DNA of 34,328 nucleotides from Wenzhouxiangella sp. (GTDB lineage Bacteria; Pseudomonadota; Gammaproteobacteria; Xanthomonadales; Wenzhouxiangellaceae). Shown one piece after another: positions 1 through 9,435 of the stretch (positions within the stretch are counted from its first letter, which is position 1; every line of letters starts with the position of its first letter). The translations under genes and the position numbers were made by a program. The stretch covers positions 1 through 34,328 of the forward strand of contig SLJA01000002.1 in the NCBI GenBank assembly GCA_007135355.1, given 5' to 3'. The notes under the pieces are model-generated. The model did no database searches and was not told the DNA's origin. It worked only from the letters and a program-made list of their open reading frames with translations.

Positions 1-20
1 CGCCTCTGCGTCTCCGCGTG
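1..20. repeat. Fragment of a TCTGCG-type intergenic repeat at the window edge
   Basis: The first bases contain two near-copies of an 8-base unit, CTCTGCGT and CTCCGCGT, side by side. This resembles short intergenic repeats built from TCTGCGT/TCCGCGT units, and the larger palindrome at 10597-10723 uses a similar core. The left side is cut by the window, so its full structure cannot be seen. The resemblance is seen; membership of a repeat family is inferred. Confidence 0.35.
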
Positions 21-59
21 ATGCGACCTCGCTTGAAGCGGTTCCACGGCTCGAGCGGG

Positions 60-65
60 TATAAT
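60..65 (+). promoter_or_regulatory. Candidate -10 box for typA
   Basis: A perfect TATAAT hexamer lies here. It would start transcription near 72, 25 bases before the ATG at 97. No good -35 hexamer stands at 16-18 bases; TTGAAG at 33-38 is 21 bases away. The position argues against the upstream in-frame ATG at 64, which overlaps the -10 box itself. Confidence 0.5.
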
Positions 66-96
66 GCGCGCCCTTAGCGCTCGAGCCCGCCCTCCC

Positions 97-1902
<1,806 letters not shown>

Positions 1903-1925
1903 CCGGCGCTTTGCGCTGTGTCTGG

Positions 1926-2092
1926 CTAGGAGCCTGCGCGGCAGAAGCCGTCCGGACTGCAACGGCGCGCTCGCCATTGAGTGCGTCTATCGTTGAGCTT
2001 ACATAGGTCAACTATGCGCGCTCCCCGATAGGCACACTCAATGGCGATTGCATCCGTTTCGCCTCGAACGTTTCTGCCGCGCAGGCTCCTAG
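1926..2092. mobile_element. MITE-like palindromic element with 21-bp terminal inverted repeats
   Basis: The 21 bases at 1926-1946 are the perfect reverse complement of 2072-2092. Inside, 1971-1983 pairs perfectly with 2035-2047 (13 bp). The stem extends with CTATCG (1987-1992) against CGATAG (2026-2031), and a small inner hairpin forms from GTTGA (1992-1996) and TCAAC (2008-2012). The whole 167 bp can fold into one long interrupted cruciform or RNA hairpin. Both ends carry CTAG, which may be a target duplication of the kind some IS5-family elements make, or simply the tip of the inverted repeat, since CTAG is its own complement. There is no transposase, so it would be non-autonomous. It lies between typA and the GGDEF gene. 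The structure is seen; mobility is inferred. Confidence 0.6.
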
Positions 2093-2130
2093 GCTGTACC
2101 ATGAAAGAATGAGCACGGGGCGGTGCAGCC
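2092..2130 (+). promoter_or_regulatory. Leader stem-loop before the GGDEF gene
   Basis: GGCTGTACC at 2092-2100 can pair over its full length, with one G-U pair, with GGTGCAGCC at 2122-2130. It abuts the MITE-like element and lies 22 bases before the ATG of the GGDEF gene. TACCAT at 2097-2102 could alternatively be a -10 box. No function can be assigned from sequence. Confidence 0.25.
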
Positions 2131-2152
2131 ATGCGCCCAACTGAGGGGTCCG

Positions 2153-3904
2153 ATGACGGGTTTGAAGCCGGCAGCGCTGGTGGTTCTGGCCAGTTGCCTG
2201 ATTTGTGCGAACTGGGCTTTGGCCCGTTCCACTCCGGCCTTGAGTGAATTGCTCGAGGAAATCAGGTACATCAGTTACACACGCCACTGGCAAGAGGCAC
2301 AGGCCAGGTTGGACGAATTGGCCGCTCGAGTCGAACAGGCCGGACAGCGCGACCAAGTCGAGTTCCATCTGCTCGAAGCCCGCCATCTCATTCTTGCTGA
2401 CCAATCGCATGTGGCGCTTGAACGCCTGGCCAGTTTGCTGGAGCTTGATTTACCTGATGATCAGCGCTTGAGAGTTCTCCAGCTCAGCGCCAACGTCAGT
2501 GTCTTGCTGCGGCTGTATGAGCGCGGATTTGAATATCTGGGCGAGGCGCTCTCTCTGGCGGTAGACCCTGGTGCACCTGAACCAAGGATGGCAACACTCA
2601 ACTTGGCCAGTTACATGCTGGGCCGGGTCGGTGAAGTCGATCGCGGCATCGAGTATGGCGAGTCCGCGCTGGCGATGGCCGAGGCTACCGGCAATCAGGC
2701 TGAGCAGTGCGTTGCCCTGCAGCGTCTGGCGCCAGTGTACAAATGGGCCGATCGTTTGGATCGAGCCGAGCAGCTTTATCGTAAAGGGATTTCTATCTGC
2801 GAAGGTTTGGGCAATCAGCTATTCGCCGGGGTGATGTCCCATGGTTTGGCAGACCTTCTGCGTCAGCAGGGACGTCTGGACGAGGCCGAGCAGCTGGCGA
2901 CTGTAGCGGTTGAATTGCTGCAACGGGCCGTTTATCCCCTTGGTGAGTTCGAGGCGCGCCTGGTGCTGGCGGAAATCAAGGCAGATGCGGGAACGCTGAG
3001 CGATCTGGATGCGGCAGAGCTGGAGCGCCTGGACGATTATTTCGCGACTGACAACCTTTGGGATCAGGCCGCTCGTGTTTACGGCCTGCGTGCCCGCCTG
3101 GCGGAGCAGGCTGATCAACCGTATGCCGCAATTGCATTTCTGCGTGACCAGCAGCGGGCGCGCGAAGCATTTCTTGGACGGGAGCGCGCCATGCGGCTGG
3201 CTTTTTTGCAGGTCGAGTTCGACACCCGTTTGCAAGCGCAAGAGCTGGCGCTGGTGCGCCAGTCGGCCAGGGCCTCGGAGTTGGAAGCTCAAACCTTGGC
3301 ACAGCAGACCCAGCTGCGCGGTCTGATCATTTTCGTGATTGCGCTGCTCACGGTGGGCTTGTTGCTGCTGTTGTTGCGAGCCCAGCGAAGCCGTCGCCAT
3401 TTCCGCAATATTTCGCGCCAGGATCAGTTGAGCGGGCTGTTCAATCACAGCTGGTTTTTCCAGCGTGCGCAAATCTTGCTGGACCAGGCGGACGCAGCGC
3501 CTGGCTGCCTGGCACTGGTTGCCGCTGATATTGATCGCTTCAAGCGCATCAACGACTTGCACGGACATCGGGTCGGTGATGAAGTGCTAGGTCGCACCGC
3601 CAGACGCCTGCGCGAGGTGTTTCCCGAACACGCGCTGATCGGCCGCATTGGCGGCGAGGAGTTTGCCGTGCTGGTGCGGGCCGCCGATATCAGGGAAGTG
3701 GTGGACTGCGTCGAAGCCTTCAGGGACTCGCAACAGCATGTTCTGCGGTTGGGCGATCCCGAAGTGACCGTCAGTTTTGGTCTGAGCTGCTATCAGCCCG
3801 GCGACGACATCGAGGCGCTGCGCGAGCGTGCTGACCGTGCTTTGTACCAGGCCAAGCGCGATGGCCGCGACTGCTATCGCTTGGATGCGAGTTGCCGCGA
3901 TTAG
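2153..3904 (+). CDS. Membrane diguanylate cyclase with periplasmic TPR-like sensor and GGDEF domain
   Basis: The product (583 aa) should make cyclic di-GMP from two GTP. It has a signal sequence (about residues 1-25), a long helical region rich in A/L/E/R with TPR-like periodicity (about 30-370) that would lie in the periplasm, one membrane segment (LIIFVIALLTVGLLLLLL, about 389-408), and a cytoplasmic GGDEF domain. The active loop reads GGEEF near residue 500, and the metal/substrate segment reads ADIDRFKRINDLHGHRVGDE. The usual RxxD product-inhibition site just before GGEEF is absent (the segment reads FPEHALIGRIGGEEF), so feedback inhibition by c-di-GMP is unlikely. The start at 2153 is preceded by GAGGGG at good spacing; an ATG at 2123 would add ten residues before the signal peptide. 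The ligand is unknown. Confidence 0.9.
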   Translation: MTGLKPAALVVLASCLICANWALARSTPALSELLEEIRYISYTRHWQEAQARLDELAARVEQAGQRDQVEFHLLEARHLILADQSHVALERLASLLELDLPDDQRLRVLQLSANVSVLLRLYERGFEYLGEALSLAVDPGAPEPRMATLNLASYMLGRVGEVDRGIEYGESALAMAEATGNQAEQCVALQRLAPVYKWADRLDRAEQLYRKGISICEGLGNQLFAGVMSHGLADLLRQQGRLDEAEQLATVAVELLQRAVYPLGEFEARLVLAEIKADAGTLSDLDAAELERLDDYFATDNLWDQAARVYGLRARLAEQADQPYAAIAFLRDQQRAREAFLGRERAMRLAFLQVEFDTRLQAQELALVRQSARASELEAQTLAQQTQLRGLIIFVIALLTVGLLLLLLRAQRSRRHFRNISRQDQLSGLFNHSWFFQRAQILLDQADAAPGCLALVAADIDRFKRINDLHGHRVGDEVLGRTARRLREVFPEHALIGRIGGEEFAVLVRAADIREVVDCVEAFRDSQQHVLRLGDPEVTVSFGLSCYQPGDDIEALRERADRALYQAKRDGRDCYRLDASCRD

Positions 3905-3934
3905 CTTGACCCGAACGGTCCAATGGTCGCCGTT

Positions 3935-3940
3935 TACAAT
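3935..3940 (+). promoter_or_regulatory. Candidate -10 box for the acyl-CoA dehydrogenase/kinase operon
   Basis: TACAAT would place the transcription start near 3947, 24 bases before the ATG at 3971. TTGACC at 3906-3911 resembles a -35 box but stands 23 bases away, too far for a standard promoter. The same TAnAATG pattern precedes typA, ftsH and folP in this window. Confidence 0.4.
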
Positions 3941-3970
3941 GGGCACCAGACGTTACACCGATATAGGCCG

Positions 3971-5179
3971 ATGAATCTGACTGTTTCCGAGCTGGCGCAG
4001 CGCATTGCCGGCGAGCTCGATGCTTTCATGACCGAACAGGTTGAGCCGATCGAGCCGCGGTGGCATCGTGACATGGCCGCGCTGGACGATCCCTGGCAGG
4101 AGTTGCCGGTGATTGCCGAGCTGAAGGCCAAGGCGCTGTCCGCCGGGCTATGGAACCTGTTCCTGCCCGATGCCGAGTTGGGTCGGGGTCTGTCGGTGCT
4201 GGACTATGCGCCGCTGGCCGAGCGCATGGGTCGCTCCTTTATCGCGCCGGAAATCTTCAACTGCAACGCGCCTGATACCGGCAACATGGAGGTGCTTTAC
4301 CACTACGGTTCGGACGCGCAGAAGGAGCGCTGGCTCAAACCGCTGCTGGATGGCGAGATTCGCTCGGCGTTTTTCATGACCGAGCCGGATGTGGCTTCTT
4401 CCGATGCCACCAACATGGCCGCCACGGCGTTGATCGACGGCGATCAGGTGGTGCTCAACGGCCGCAAGTGGTGGTCGACCGGCCTGGGTCATCCCAATTG
4501 TCGGGTCGGGATTTTCATGGGCCTGACCGACCCGGCTGCCGATCGCCATCAGCGTCACTCCATGGTACTGGTGCCGCTGGATGCGCCGGGTGTGAAAATC
4601 GAACGCATGCTGCGCGCGATGAACATGCTCGATGCCCCTTATGGCCATGGCGAAGCCACCTTTACCGATGTGTGTCTGCCGCTCGATCACATCATTGCCG
4701 GACCGGGGAGGGGATTCGAGATCGCCCAGGGACGCCTGGGTCCGGGGCGTATCCATCACTGCATGCGCCTGATCGGCCTGGCCGAGCAAGCGCTGGCCCT
4801 GGCCTGTCGGCGCAGCTTGAGCCGCACTGCCTTTGGCCGACCACTGGCCAAGCTGGGCGGCAACTCCGAGCGCATTGCCGAGGCCCGGATCGCCATCGAG
4901 CAGGCCCGCCTGCTGGTGCTGAAGGCGGCCTGGAGCCTGGATCGCCATGGCATCCGCCGTTCCATGAGCGAGGTGTCGCAAATCAAGGTTGCGGTGCCGC
5001 GTATGGCCCAGGAAGTGATTGATCTGGCCATTCAGCTGCATGGCGGGGCCGGGGTCTCTGAGGACTTCCCGTTGGCCGCGGCCTGGACCGCGGCCCGTTG
5101 TCTGCGCCTGGCCGATGGCCCGGACGAGGTGCATCGGGGCTTGATCGCGCGTCTGGAACTGGCCCGCTACCGCGACTGA
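3971..5179 (+). CDS. Acyl-CoA dehydrogenase-like protein of the ACAD10/ACAD11 (LvaC-like) class
   Basis: This 402-aa flavoprotein has the acyl-CoA dehydrogenase fold: FFMTEPDVASSDATN in the middle domain, FGRPLAKLGGNSERIAEARI in the C-terminal helical domain, and QLHGGAGVSEDFPLA near the end. Where ordinary members have their catalytic Glu in a YEGT-type motif, this one reads ADGPDEVH with Asp382, a hallmark of the ACAD10/ACAD11 class. In that class the enzyme acts on 4-phosphoacyl-CoA formed by a partner kinase, rather than doing plain beta-oxidation. The next gene encodes such a kinase, 77 bases downstream. The ORF extends upstream to 3923, but the conserved N-terminus and the -10 box favour the ATG at 3971. 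The substrate is not known; 4-hydroxyacyl-CoA is inferred. Confidence 0.88.
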   Translation: MNLTVSELAQRIAGELDAFMTEQVEPIEPRWHRDMAALDDPWQELPVIAELKAKALSAGLWNLFLPDAELGRGLSVLDYAPLAERMGRSFIAPEIFNCNAPDTGNMEVLYHYGSDAQKERWLKPLLDGEIRSAFFMTEPDVASSDATNMAATALIDGDQVVLNGRKWWSTGLGHPNCRVGIFMGLTDPAADRHQRHSMVLVPLDAPGVKIERMLRAMNMLDAPYGHGEATFTDVCLPLDHIIAGPGRGFEIAQGRLGPGRIHHCMRLIGLAEQALALACRRSLSRTAFGRPLAKLGGNSERIAEARIAIEQARLLVLKAAWSLDRHGIRRSMSEVSQIKVAVPRMAQEVIDLAIQLHGGAGVSEDFPLAAAWTAARCLRLADGPDEVHRGLIARLELARYRD

Positions 5180-5256
5180 GTGCGCCCGCGGCCACTGCTG
5201 TTGCCGCCGTTCTTGCTATTCTTGCCGCTCAAAAGACACCGGCCTAAAGCCCCTGG

Positions 5257-6327
5257 ATGAACGCCAACCCCTTGATCGATCGTCCCAAGCCGCTGCGCGA
5301 GGAAGATCGCTTTGACATCGAAGCCGTTGATGACTGGCTGAAAAAGCGAATCGATGGCCTGGAAGGCAAGCCTGAGGTCGAGCAGTTTGCCCGTGGTGCT
5401 TCCAATCTGACCTATCGCTTGCGCTATACCGGGCGCGATCTCATCCTGCGCCGTCCTCCGCCCGGCACCAAGGCCAAATCGGCCCACAACATGGTTCGGG
5501 AATACCGAGTGCAAAAGGCGCTAAGGCCGGTCTTTCCGTATGTTCCCGAGATGCTGGCGCTATGCACCGACGAGTCGGTGATCGGCTCGGATTTCTATGT
5601 CATGGAGCGGCTCGAAGGTATCATCCTGCGCGCCAACCTGCCGCCGGGCATGACGCTGGACGCCGAGCAGGCGCGGCGGCTGTCGCGGGTCGCCGTAGAC
5701 CGCTTGATCGATCTGCACCAGGTCGATGTGGCCGCGGCCGGTCTGGAAAAGCTGGGCAAGGGCGCCGGCTATAACCGCCGCCAGATTGAGGGCTGGTCGG
5801 AGCGATTCAAGCGGGCCAGGACCTGGAATGTCCTTCCCGGACGCTACGTAATGGACTGGCTGGCCGAGCGCGTGCCCGACGAAGTCGCCATTCGGGTCAT
5901 CCACGGTGACTACCGCTTCGACAATCTGGTGCTGGATCCGGCCGACCCGCTGAAAATCGTCGGCGTGCTCGACTGGGAACTGGCCACACTGGGTGATCCG
6001 CTCATGGACCTGGGCAACTCCATGGCCTACTGGGTGCAGGCGGATGACGACAAGTACTTCAAGGGCTTCCGTCGTCAGCCCACGCACCTGCCGGGCATGA
6101 TGCGACGGGCCGAGGTGGTGGAATATTACTGCCAGCGGACCGGATTCCAGCCCGATCACTGGCCTTTTTACGAGGTCTACGGATTGTTCCGGCTGGCCGT
6201 GATCGCGCAGCAGATCTACTATCGCTATCATCACAAGCAGACCCGTAATCCGCAGTTCAGGCATTTCTGGATCGCGGTCAACTACCTGCTGTGGCGCTGC
6301 CGACGCATCATTCGCGCCGCCGCCTGA
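5257..6327 (+). CDS. Aminoglycoside-phosphotransferase-fold kinase, partner of the ACAD10/11-like enzyme (LvaA-like)
   Basis: This 356-aa protein has the APH kinase fold. The N-lobe contains FARGASNLTYRL and LILRRPPPG. The catalytic loop reads HGDYRFDN (His216, Asp218, Asn223), and the metal-binding motif is LDWE (Asp239) followed by LATLGDPLMDLGNSMAYW. The combination RRPPPG plus LDWELATLGDP matches the kinase domain fused to ACAD in vertebrate ACAD10/11 and the stand-alone LvaA of Pseudomonas, which phosphorylates the 4-hydroxyl of 4-hydroxyacyl-CoA. Its place directly after the ACAD gene supports a two-step dehydration by phosphorylation and phosphate loss. It is unlikely to confer aminoglycoside resistance. 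The ydbS-like gene follows after 35 bases. Confidence 0.87.
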   Translation: MNANPLIDRPKPLREEDRFDIEAVDDWLKKRIDGLEGKPEVEQFARGASNLTYRLRYTGRDLILRRPPPGTKAKSAHNMVREYRVQKALRPVFPYVPEMLALCTDESVIGSDFYVMERLEGIILRANLPPGMTLDAEQARRLSRVAVDRLIDLHQVDVAAAGLEKLGKGAGYNRRQIEGWSERFKRARTWNVLPGRYVMDWLAERVPDEVAIRVIHGDYRFDNLVLDPADPLKIVGVLDWELATLGDPLMDLGNSMAYWVQADDDKYFKGFRRQPTHLPGMMRRAEVVEYYCQRTGFQPDHWPFYEVYGLFRLAVIAQQIYYRYHHKQTRNPQFRHFWIAVNYLLWRCRRIIRAAA

Positions 6328-6362
6328 CAGTGCCCTGAGTCCGCACCCGAAGGAGTCCAAGC

Positions 6363-6995
6363 ATGAGCGCCGAGCAAGACAGCCGGTTGCCTGAACCCAG
6401 TCGTTGGTCTGATCCCCTGCCGGAGGAGCGGCAGATGGCCGCGCTGCCGCGCTTCAGCAACGATGCCATTGATCCCGGCCTGCTGCCGGAGTTTCAGCGC
6501 GCCAGCCTGCACCCGGTCTCGCCACGCTTCGTGTACTACGCGGTCACGGCCAATGTCGTCTCCTGGGCGGTGGTCATCGCCCTGGTCATCGCCGTCCCGC
6601 GCTTGCCCATGGTTAACTTTGAACTGCCTGCCTGGCTCCCGCTGGTGCCGTTGGCCTTGATGCTGTGGTCGTGCCTGGTCGGCGCCCTGGATGCGAACCG
6701 CCGGCGCTGGGTCCTGCGCGAGCATGACCTGATCTATCGCTCCGGTCTGATCTGGCAGCGCACGGCCATCCTGCCGTTTGCCCGCATTCAGCATGTGGAA
6801 ACCGCCAGCGGTCCGATCGAGCGCCTGTTCGGATTGATGCGGGTGAAGTGTTTTACCGCTGGCGGTATGTCGGCTGATTTGACGGTGGAGGGCCTGGAAC
6901 GCGATGCGGCCCGACGGGTGCGCCAGTACCTGCTCGAACAGATCAGCGACGAGGACACGGCCGCGCGCGCTACTGCGGAGGCCGACGCGGAGTGA
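6363..6995 (+). CDS. Bacterial PH-domain (bPH2/DUF304) membrane protein, YdbS type
   Basis: This 210-aa protein has a soluble N-terminal stretch, two membrane segments (around residues 60-78 and 80-105, containing VVSWAVVIALVIAV and LPLVPLALMLWSCLVGAL), then one bPH2 domain. The domain begins WVLREHDLIYRSGLIWQRTAILPFARIQHVE, the standard pattern of DUF304 proteins, and is followed by an acidic tail. GAAGGAG precedes the ATG at good spacing. It overlaps the next gene, which encodes a larger relative with several PH domains. In Bacillus the ydbS-ydbT pair has been linked to resistance to certain bacteriocins; whether that applies here is unknown. The upstream spacing allows co-transcription with the kinase gene. 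Confidence 0.85.
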   Translation: MSAEQDSRLPEPSRWSDPLPEERQMAALPRFSNDAIDPGLLPEFQRASLHPVSPRFVYYAVTANVVSWAVVIALVIAVPRLPMVNFELPAWLPLVPLALMLWSCLVGALDANRRRWVLREHDLIYRSGLIWQRTAILPFARIQHVETASGPIERLFGLMRVKCFTAGGMSADLTVEGLERDAARRVRQYLLEQISDEDTAARATAEADAE

Positions 6996-8470
6996 GCCCG
7001 GCCGCGCAGGACTGGCAGCGCCTGAGCGGTCTGGCGCTGGTCTTCATCATCGCCAACAGCGTGCAGAAGACCATTCGGGAAAACCTGTTCCTGTTTGCCG
7101 GCGCCGGGGCCGGCGCGGCCTTTACCGACTGGCTGGGCTTGCGCGAGTTCGGTCTGTTGTTGCTGCTGTTTCTGTTGCTGTCGGTGTTGGGTGGTTTGAT
7201 CTATCACCGCCGTTTCCGGTTTCGTCTTGAACAGGACGCGGTGCGCGTTCGCCGCGGTTTGATCGAGCAGAAAGAATTGCGCATTCGTTTCGCGCGGGTG
7301 CAGAACATCCAGATTGGCGAGCCGTTCTATTTCCGACCGTTCGGCCTGGTTCGCTTCAGTCTGCAGACGCCGGGTGCGGCCGAAAAAGAAGTCGAGTTGC
7401 CGGGCATTCCGCGTCAGCTGGCGTTGGACATGCGCGACCGCATCGCTCAACAGCGCGAGGATCCGCAGGCCGCGGATGGGGCAGCTGAGGGCGCTGCTGA
7501 TGCCTTGGTCTACCGAGCGTGGGCAGGACGCCTGTTTCTGCACGGTTTGTCCAGCAACCAGGTCTGGGTGCTGGCCGGTCTGTTTTTTTATGTCGGCGGC
7601 AACCTCTTGGATCGACTGTCGGACCGCTTTGAGCCATACCTTGAGACTGCCGCCGAGTCCATTGAGGCGGCCTGGTGGTGGGCGCCAGGCTTGCTGGCGT
7701 TGCTGTTGCTGGTGCTGTTCACTCTGTCCGGCTTGCTGGCCATTGTTCGGTTCCATGACTATCGTCTGAGCGACCTCGGCGCGCGCCTGGTGGCCGTTGC
7801 CGGACTGCTCGACCGGCGCGAACAAACGATCCGCCGTCCCAAGATCACCGGGCTGTTGCTGCGCCAGTCGCCAGTAGGGCGACTACTGGGCTGCTGGACG
7901 CTGACCGTGCATCAGACGCAGAGCGGCATGCAGGTGGATGATGGAGGAAAAAGCAGTTTTCTCATCCCCGGTCTGCGCTCGGTGGATCTGCCCGTGACCG
8001 CTCGTCTGCTCGAGGGTGCCAGCCTGCCGCGGGAGTTCAACGGCGTGAGTGCGCGCTTTCGCCAGTTCGCTTGGTCCCGATTGCTGCTGGGACTGGTGCT
8101 GGCGGTACTGCTGATCATGCTGTTGCTGGGACGCCATCACTGGTCCTTGCCGTGGCTGGCGGCCGGCAGTGTGCTGGCCTTGCCCTTGCTGCACTGGCGC
8201 TTTCGGTGCTGGGGCTGGGCCCTCCAGGGTTCGCGGCTGTGGGTGCGGCGCGGGCTGCTGGGGCAGCGGGTCGATGCATTTGACCTGGAGCGGGTGCAAC
8301 AGGCCTCGCTGACCACCAGCCCGTACCTGCGCCGACATGATCTGGCGACCTTGAATCTGGTGTTGCCGCATGGGCCGGTCAGCGTGCCGTTCCTGCCCGA
8401 GGCAGTGGCGGCCGAGCTTGCCAATCGGGCCATTTACGCCGCCGAAACGGCGCTGGGCCACCAGGTTTGA
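6992..8470 (+). CDS. Multi-PH-domain (bPH2/DUF304) membrane protein, YdbT type
   Basis: This 492-aa membrane protein begins with GTG, which overlaps the stop of the previous gene (GTGA), so the two are translationally coupled. It alternates membrane pairs and bPH2 domains. The first domain has FRLEQDAVRVRRGLIEQKELRIRFARVQNIQIGEPF, the second has YRLSDLGARLVAVAGLLDRREQTIRRPKITGLL, and the third has LQGSRLWVRRGLLGQRVDAFDLERVQQASL. Membrane segments lie near residues 38-68, 185-205, 228-250 and 350-385. These proteins occur as YdbS/YdbT pairs and probably form one envelope complex; the molecular role is not established. A GC-rich palindrome (GGCCGCGGCC) follows the stop closely and may slow or end transcription. 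Confidence 0.85.
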   Translation: MSPAAQDWQRLSGLALVFIIANSVQKTIRENLFLFAGAGAGAAFTDWLGLREFGLLLLLFLLLSVLGGLIYHRRFRFRLEQDAVRVRRGLIEQKELRIRFARVQNIQIGEPFYFRPFGLVRFSLQTPGAAEKEVELPGIPRQLALDMRDRIAQQREDPQAADGAAEGAADALVYRAWAGRLFLHGLSSNQVWVLAGLFFYVGGNLLDRLSDRFEPYLETAAESIEAAWWWAPGLLALLLLVLFTLSGLLAIVRFHDYRLSDLGARLVAVAGLLDRREQTIRRPKITGLLLRQSPVGRLLGCWTLTVHQTQSGMQVDDGGKSSFLIPGLRSVDLPVTARLLEGASLPREFNGVSARFRQFAWSRLLLGLVLAVLLIMLLLGRHHWSLPWLAAGSVLALPLLHWRFRCWGWALQGSRLWVRRGLLGQRVDAFDLERVQQASLTTSPYLRRHDLATLNLVLPHGPVSVPFLPEAVAAELANRAIYAAETALGHQV

Positions 8471-8507
8471 GGCAAAAGCCGGCCGCGGCCATAGCGCTCC
8501 TGCGTGA

Positions 8508-8541
8508 TAAACTGAAAGGCCGATTTCAGCCTGAAAGGTCG
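8508..8541 (+). promoter_or_regulatory. prpB upstream region with -10-like box and spaced repeats
   Basis: TAAACT (8508-8513), preceded by TGA, could be a -10 box. Right after it CTGAAAGG occurs twice (8512-8519 and 8531-8538), 19 bases apart, about two helical turns. The reverse complement TTTCAG (8524-8529) lies between. Such spacing suits an operator; the second copy also provides the GAAAGG in front of the prpB start. No PrpR-type regulator gene lies in the window. Confidence 0.35.
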
Positions 8542-8549
8542 TTGTCCGT

Positions 8550-9431
8550 ATGTCCCGGCCGAGTCCTGGAGCAAAATTTCGCGCCCTGATAGATCAGCAG
8601 GCGCCGGTTCAGATCGTCGGCACGGTCAATGCCTACTGTGCGTTGCTGGCGCAGCGGGCTGGACACCGGGCCATTTACCTGTCCGGCGCCGGTGTCGCCA
8701 ACGCCTCGTTGGGCTTGCCCGATCTGGGGATCAGCCAGTTGTCGGATGTGGCCGAAGATGCGCGCAGAATCACCGCGGCTTGCGAACTGCCGCTGCTGGT
8801 GGATATCGATACCGGCTGGGGAAGCGCCTTCAATATTGCCCGTACGGTGCGCGAGATGGAGCGGGCCGGCGTGGCCGCCATCCATCTGGAAGATCAGGTG
8901 CAGGCCAAGCGCTGCGGTCATCGGCCCAACAAAGCCCTGGTCAGTCCGGCCGAAATGGCCGACCGGGTGCGGGCGGCGGTCGATGCGCGGATCGACGAGA
9001 ACTTTGTGTTGATGGCGCGCACGGATGCCCATGCCAGCGAGGGCATGCAGGCGGCGGTTGATCGTGCCAACCTGTATGTCGAGGCCGGTGCGGACATGAT
9101 CTTCGCTGAAGCCTTGCACACGCTAGACGAGTTTGCCGAGTTCACGCGGCGCGTGCCGGTGCCGGTGCTGGCCAACATTACCGAGTTCGGCCAGACGCCT
9201 TTGTTCAGCGTGGACGATCTGGCTGCTGTCAACATCGCCATGGTGTTGTACCCCTTGAGCGCCTTTCGGGCGATGAGCCGGGCCGCGCTGGGGGTGTATG
9301 ACTCGGTGGCCCGGCAGGGTCACCAGCGTGATGTGCTTGATCATATGCAGACTCGGGCCGAACTCTATGAAGTTCTCGGTTATCACGATTACGAGCGCAA
9401 GCTCGACGAACTATTCAGCAAGGAGTCCTGA
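8550..9431 (+). CDS. prpB: 2-methylisocitrate lyase
   Basis: PrpB splits 2-methylisocitrate into pyruvate and succinate, the last step of the 2-methylcitrate cycle for propionyl-CoA. The 293-aa protein is of normal length for the isocitrate lyase/PEP mutase superfamily. It carries [18 protein letters not shown], the metal-binding DIDTGWG (residues 85-91), and [12 protein letters not shown] with the catalytic KRCGH loop (120-124), the signature of PrpB. The C-terminal region with [19 protein letters not shown] also fits. It lies five bases before prpC, so the two are an operon. It could be confused with carboxyphosphoenolpyruvate mutase relatives, but the prpC neighbour settles the role. Confidence 0.95.
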   Translation: MSRPSPGAKFRALIDQQAPVQIVGTVNAYCALLAQRAGHRAIYLSGAGVANASLGLPDLGISQLSDVAEDARRITAACELPLLVDIDTGWGSAFNIARTVREMERAGVAAIHLEDQVQAKRCGHRPNKALVSPAEMADRVRAAVDARIDENFVLMARTDAHASEGMQAAVDRANLYVEAGADMIFAEALHTLDEFAEFTRRVPVPVLANITEFGQTPLFSVDDLAAVNIAMVLYPLSAFRAMSRAALGVYDSVARQGHQRDVLDHMQTRAELYEVLGYHDYERKLDELFSKES

Positions 9432-9435
9432 AATC

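Noticed and set aside
1926-2092. Simple terminator of typA
   Set aside because: The arms are 125 bases apart with nested inner stems and no T run; the structure is far larger than an intrinsic terminator, though it may still affect read-through.
4148-5134. 328-aa minus-strand ORF opposite the ACAD gene
   Set aside because: Shadow frame; the plus-strand product matches the ACAD10/11 class throughout.
5257-6327. Aminoglycoside resistance gene
   Set aside because: Only the fold is shared; the LDWELATLGDP and RRPPPG motifs and the ACAD neighbour point to the LvaA/ACAD10-type kinase.
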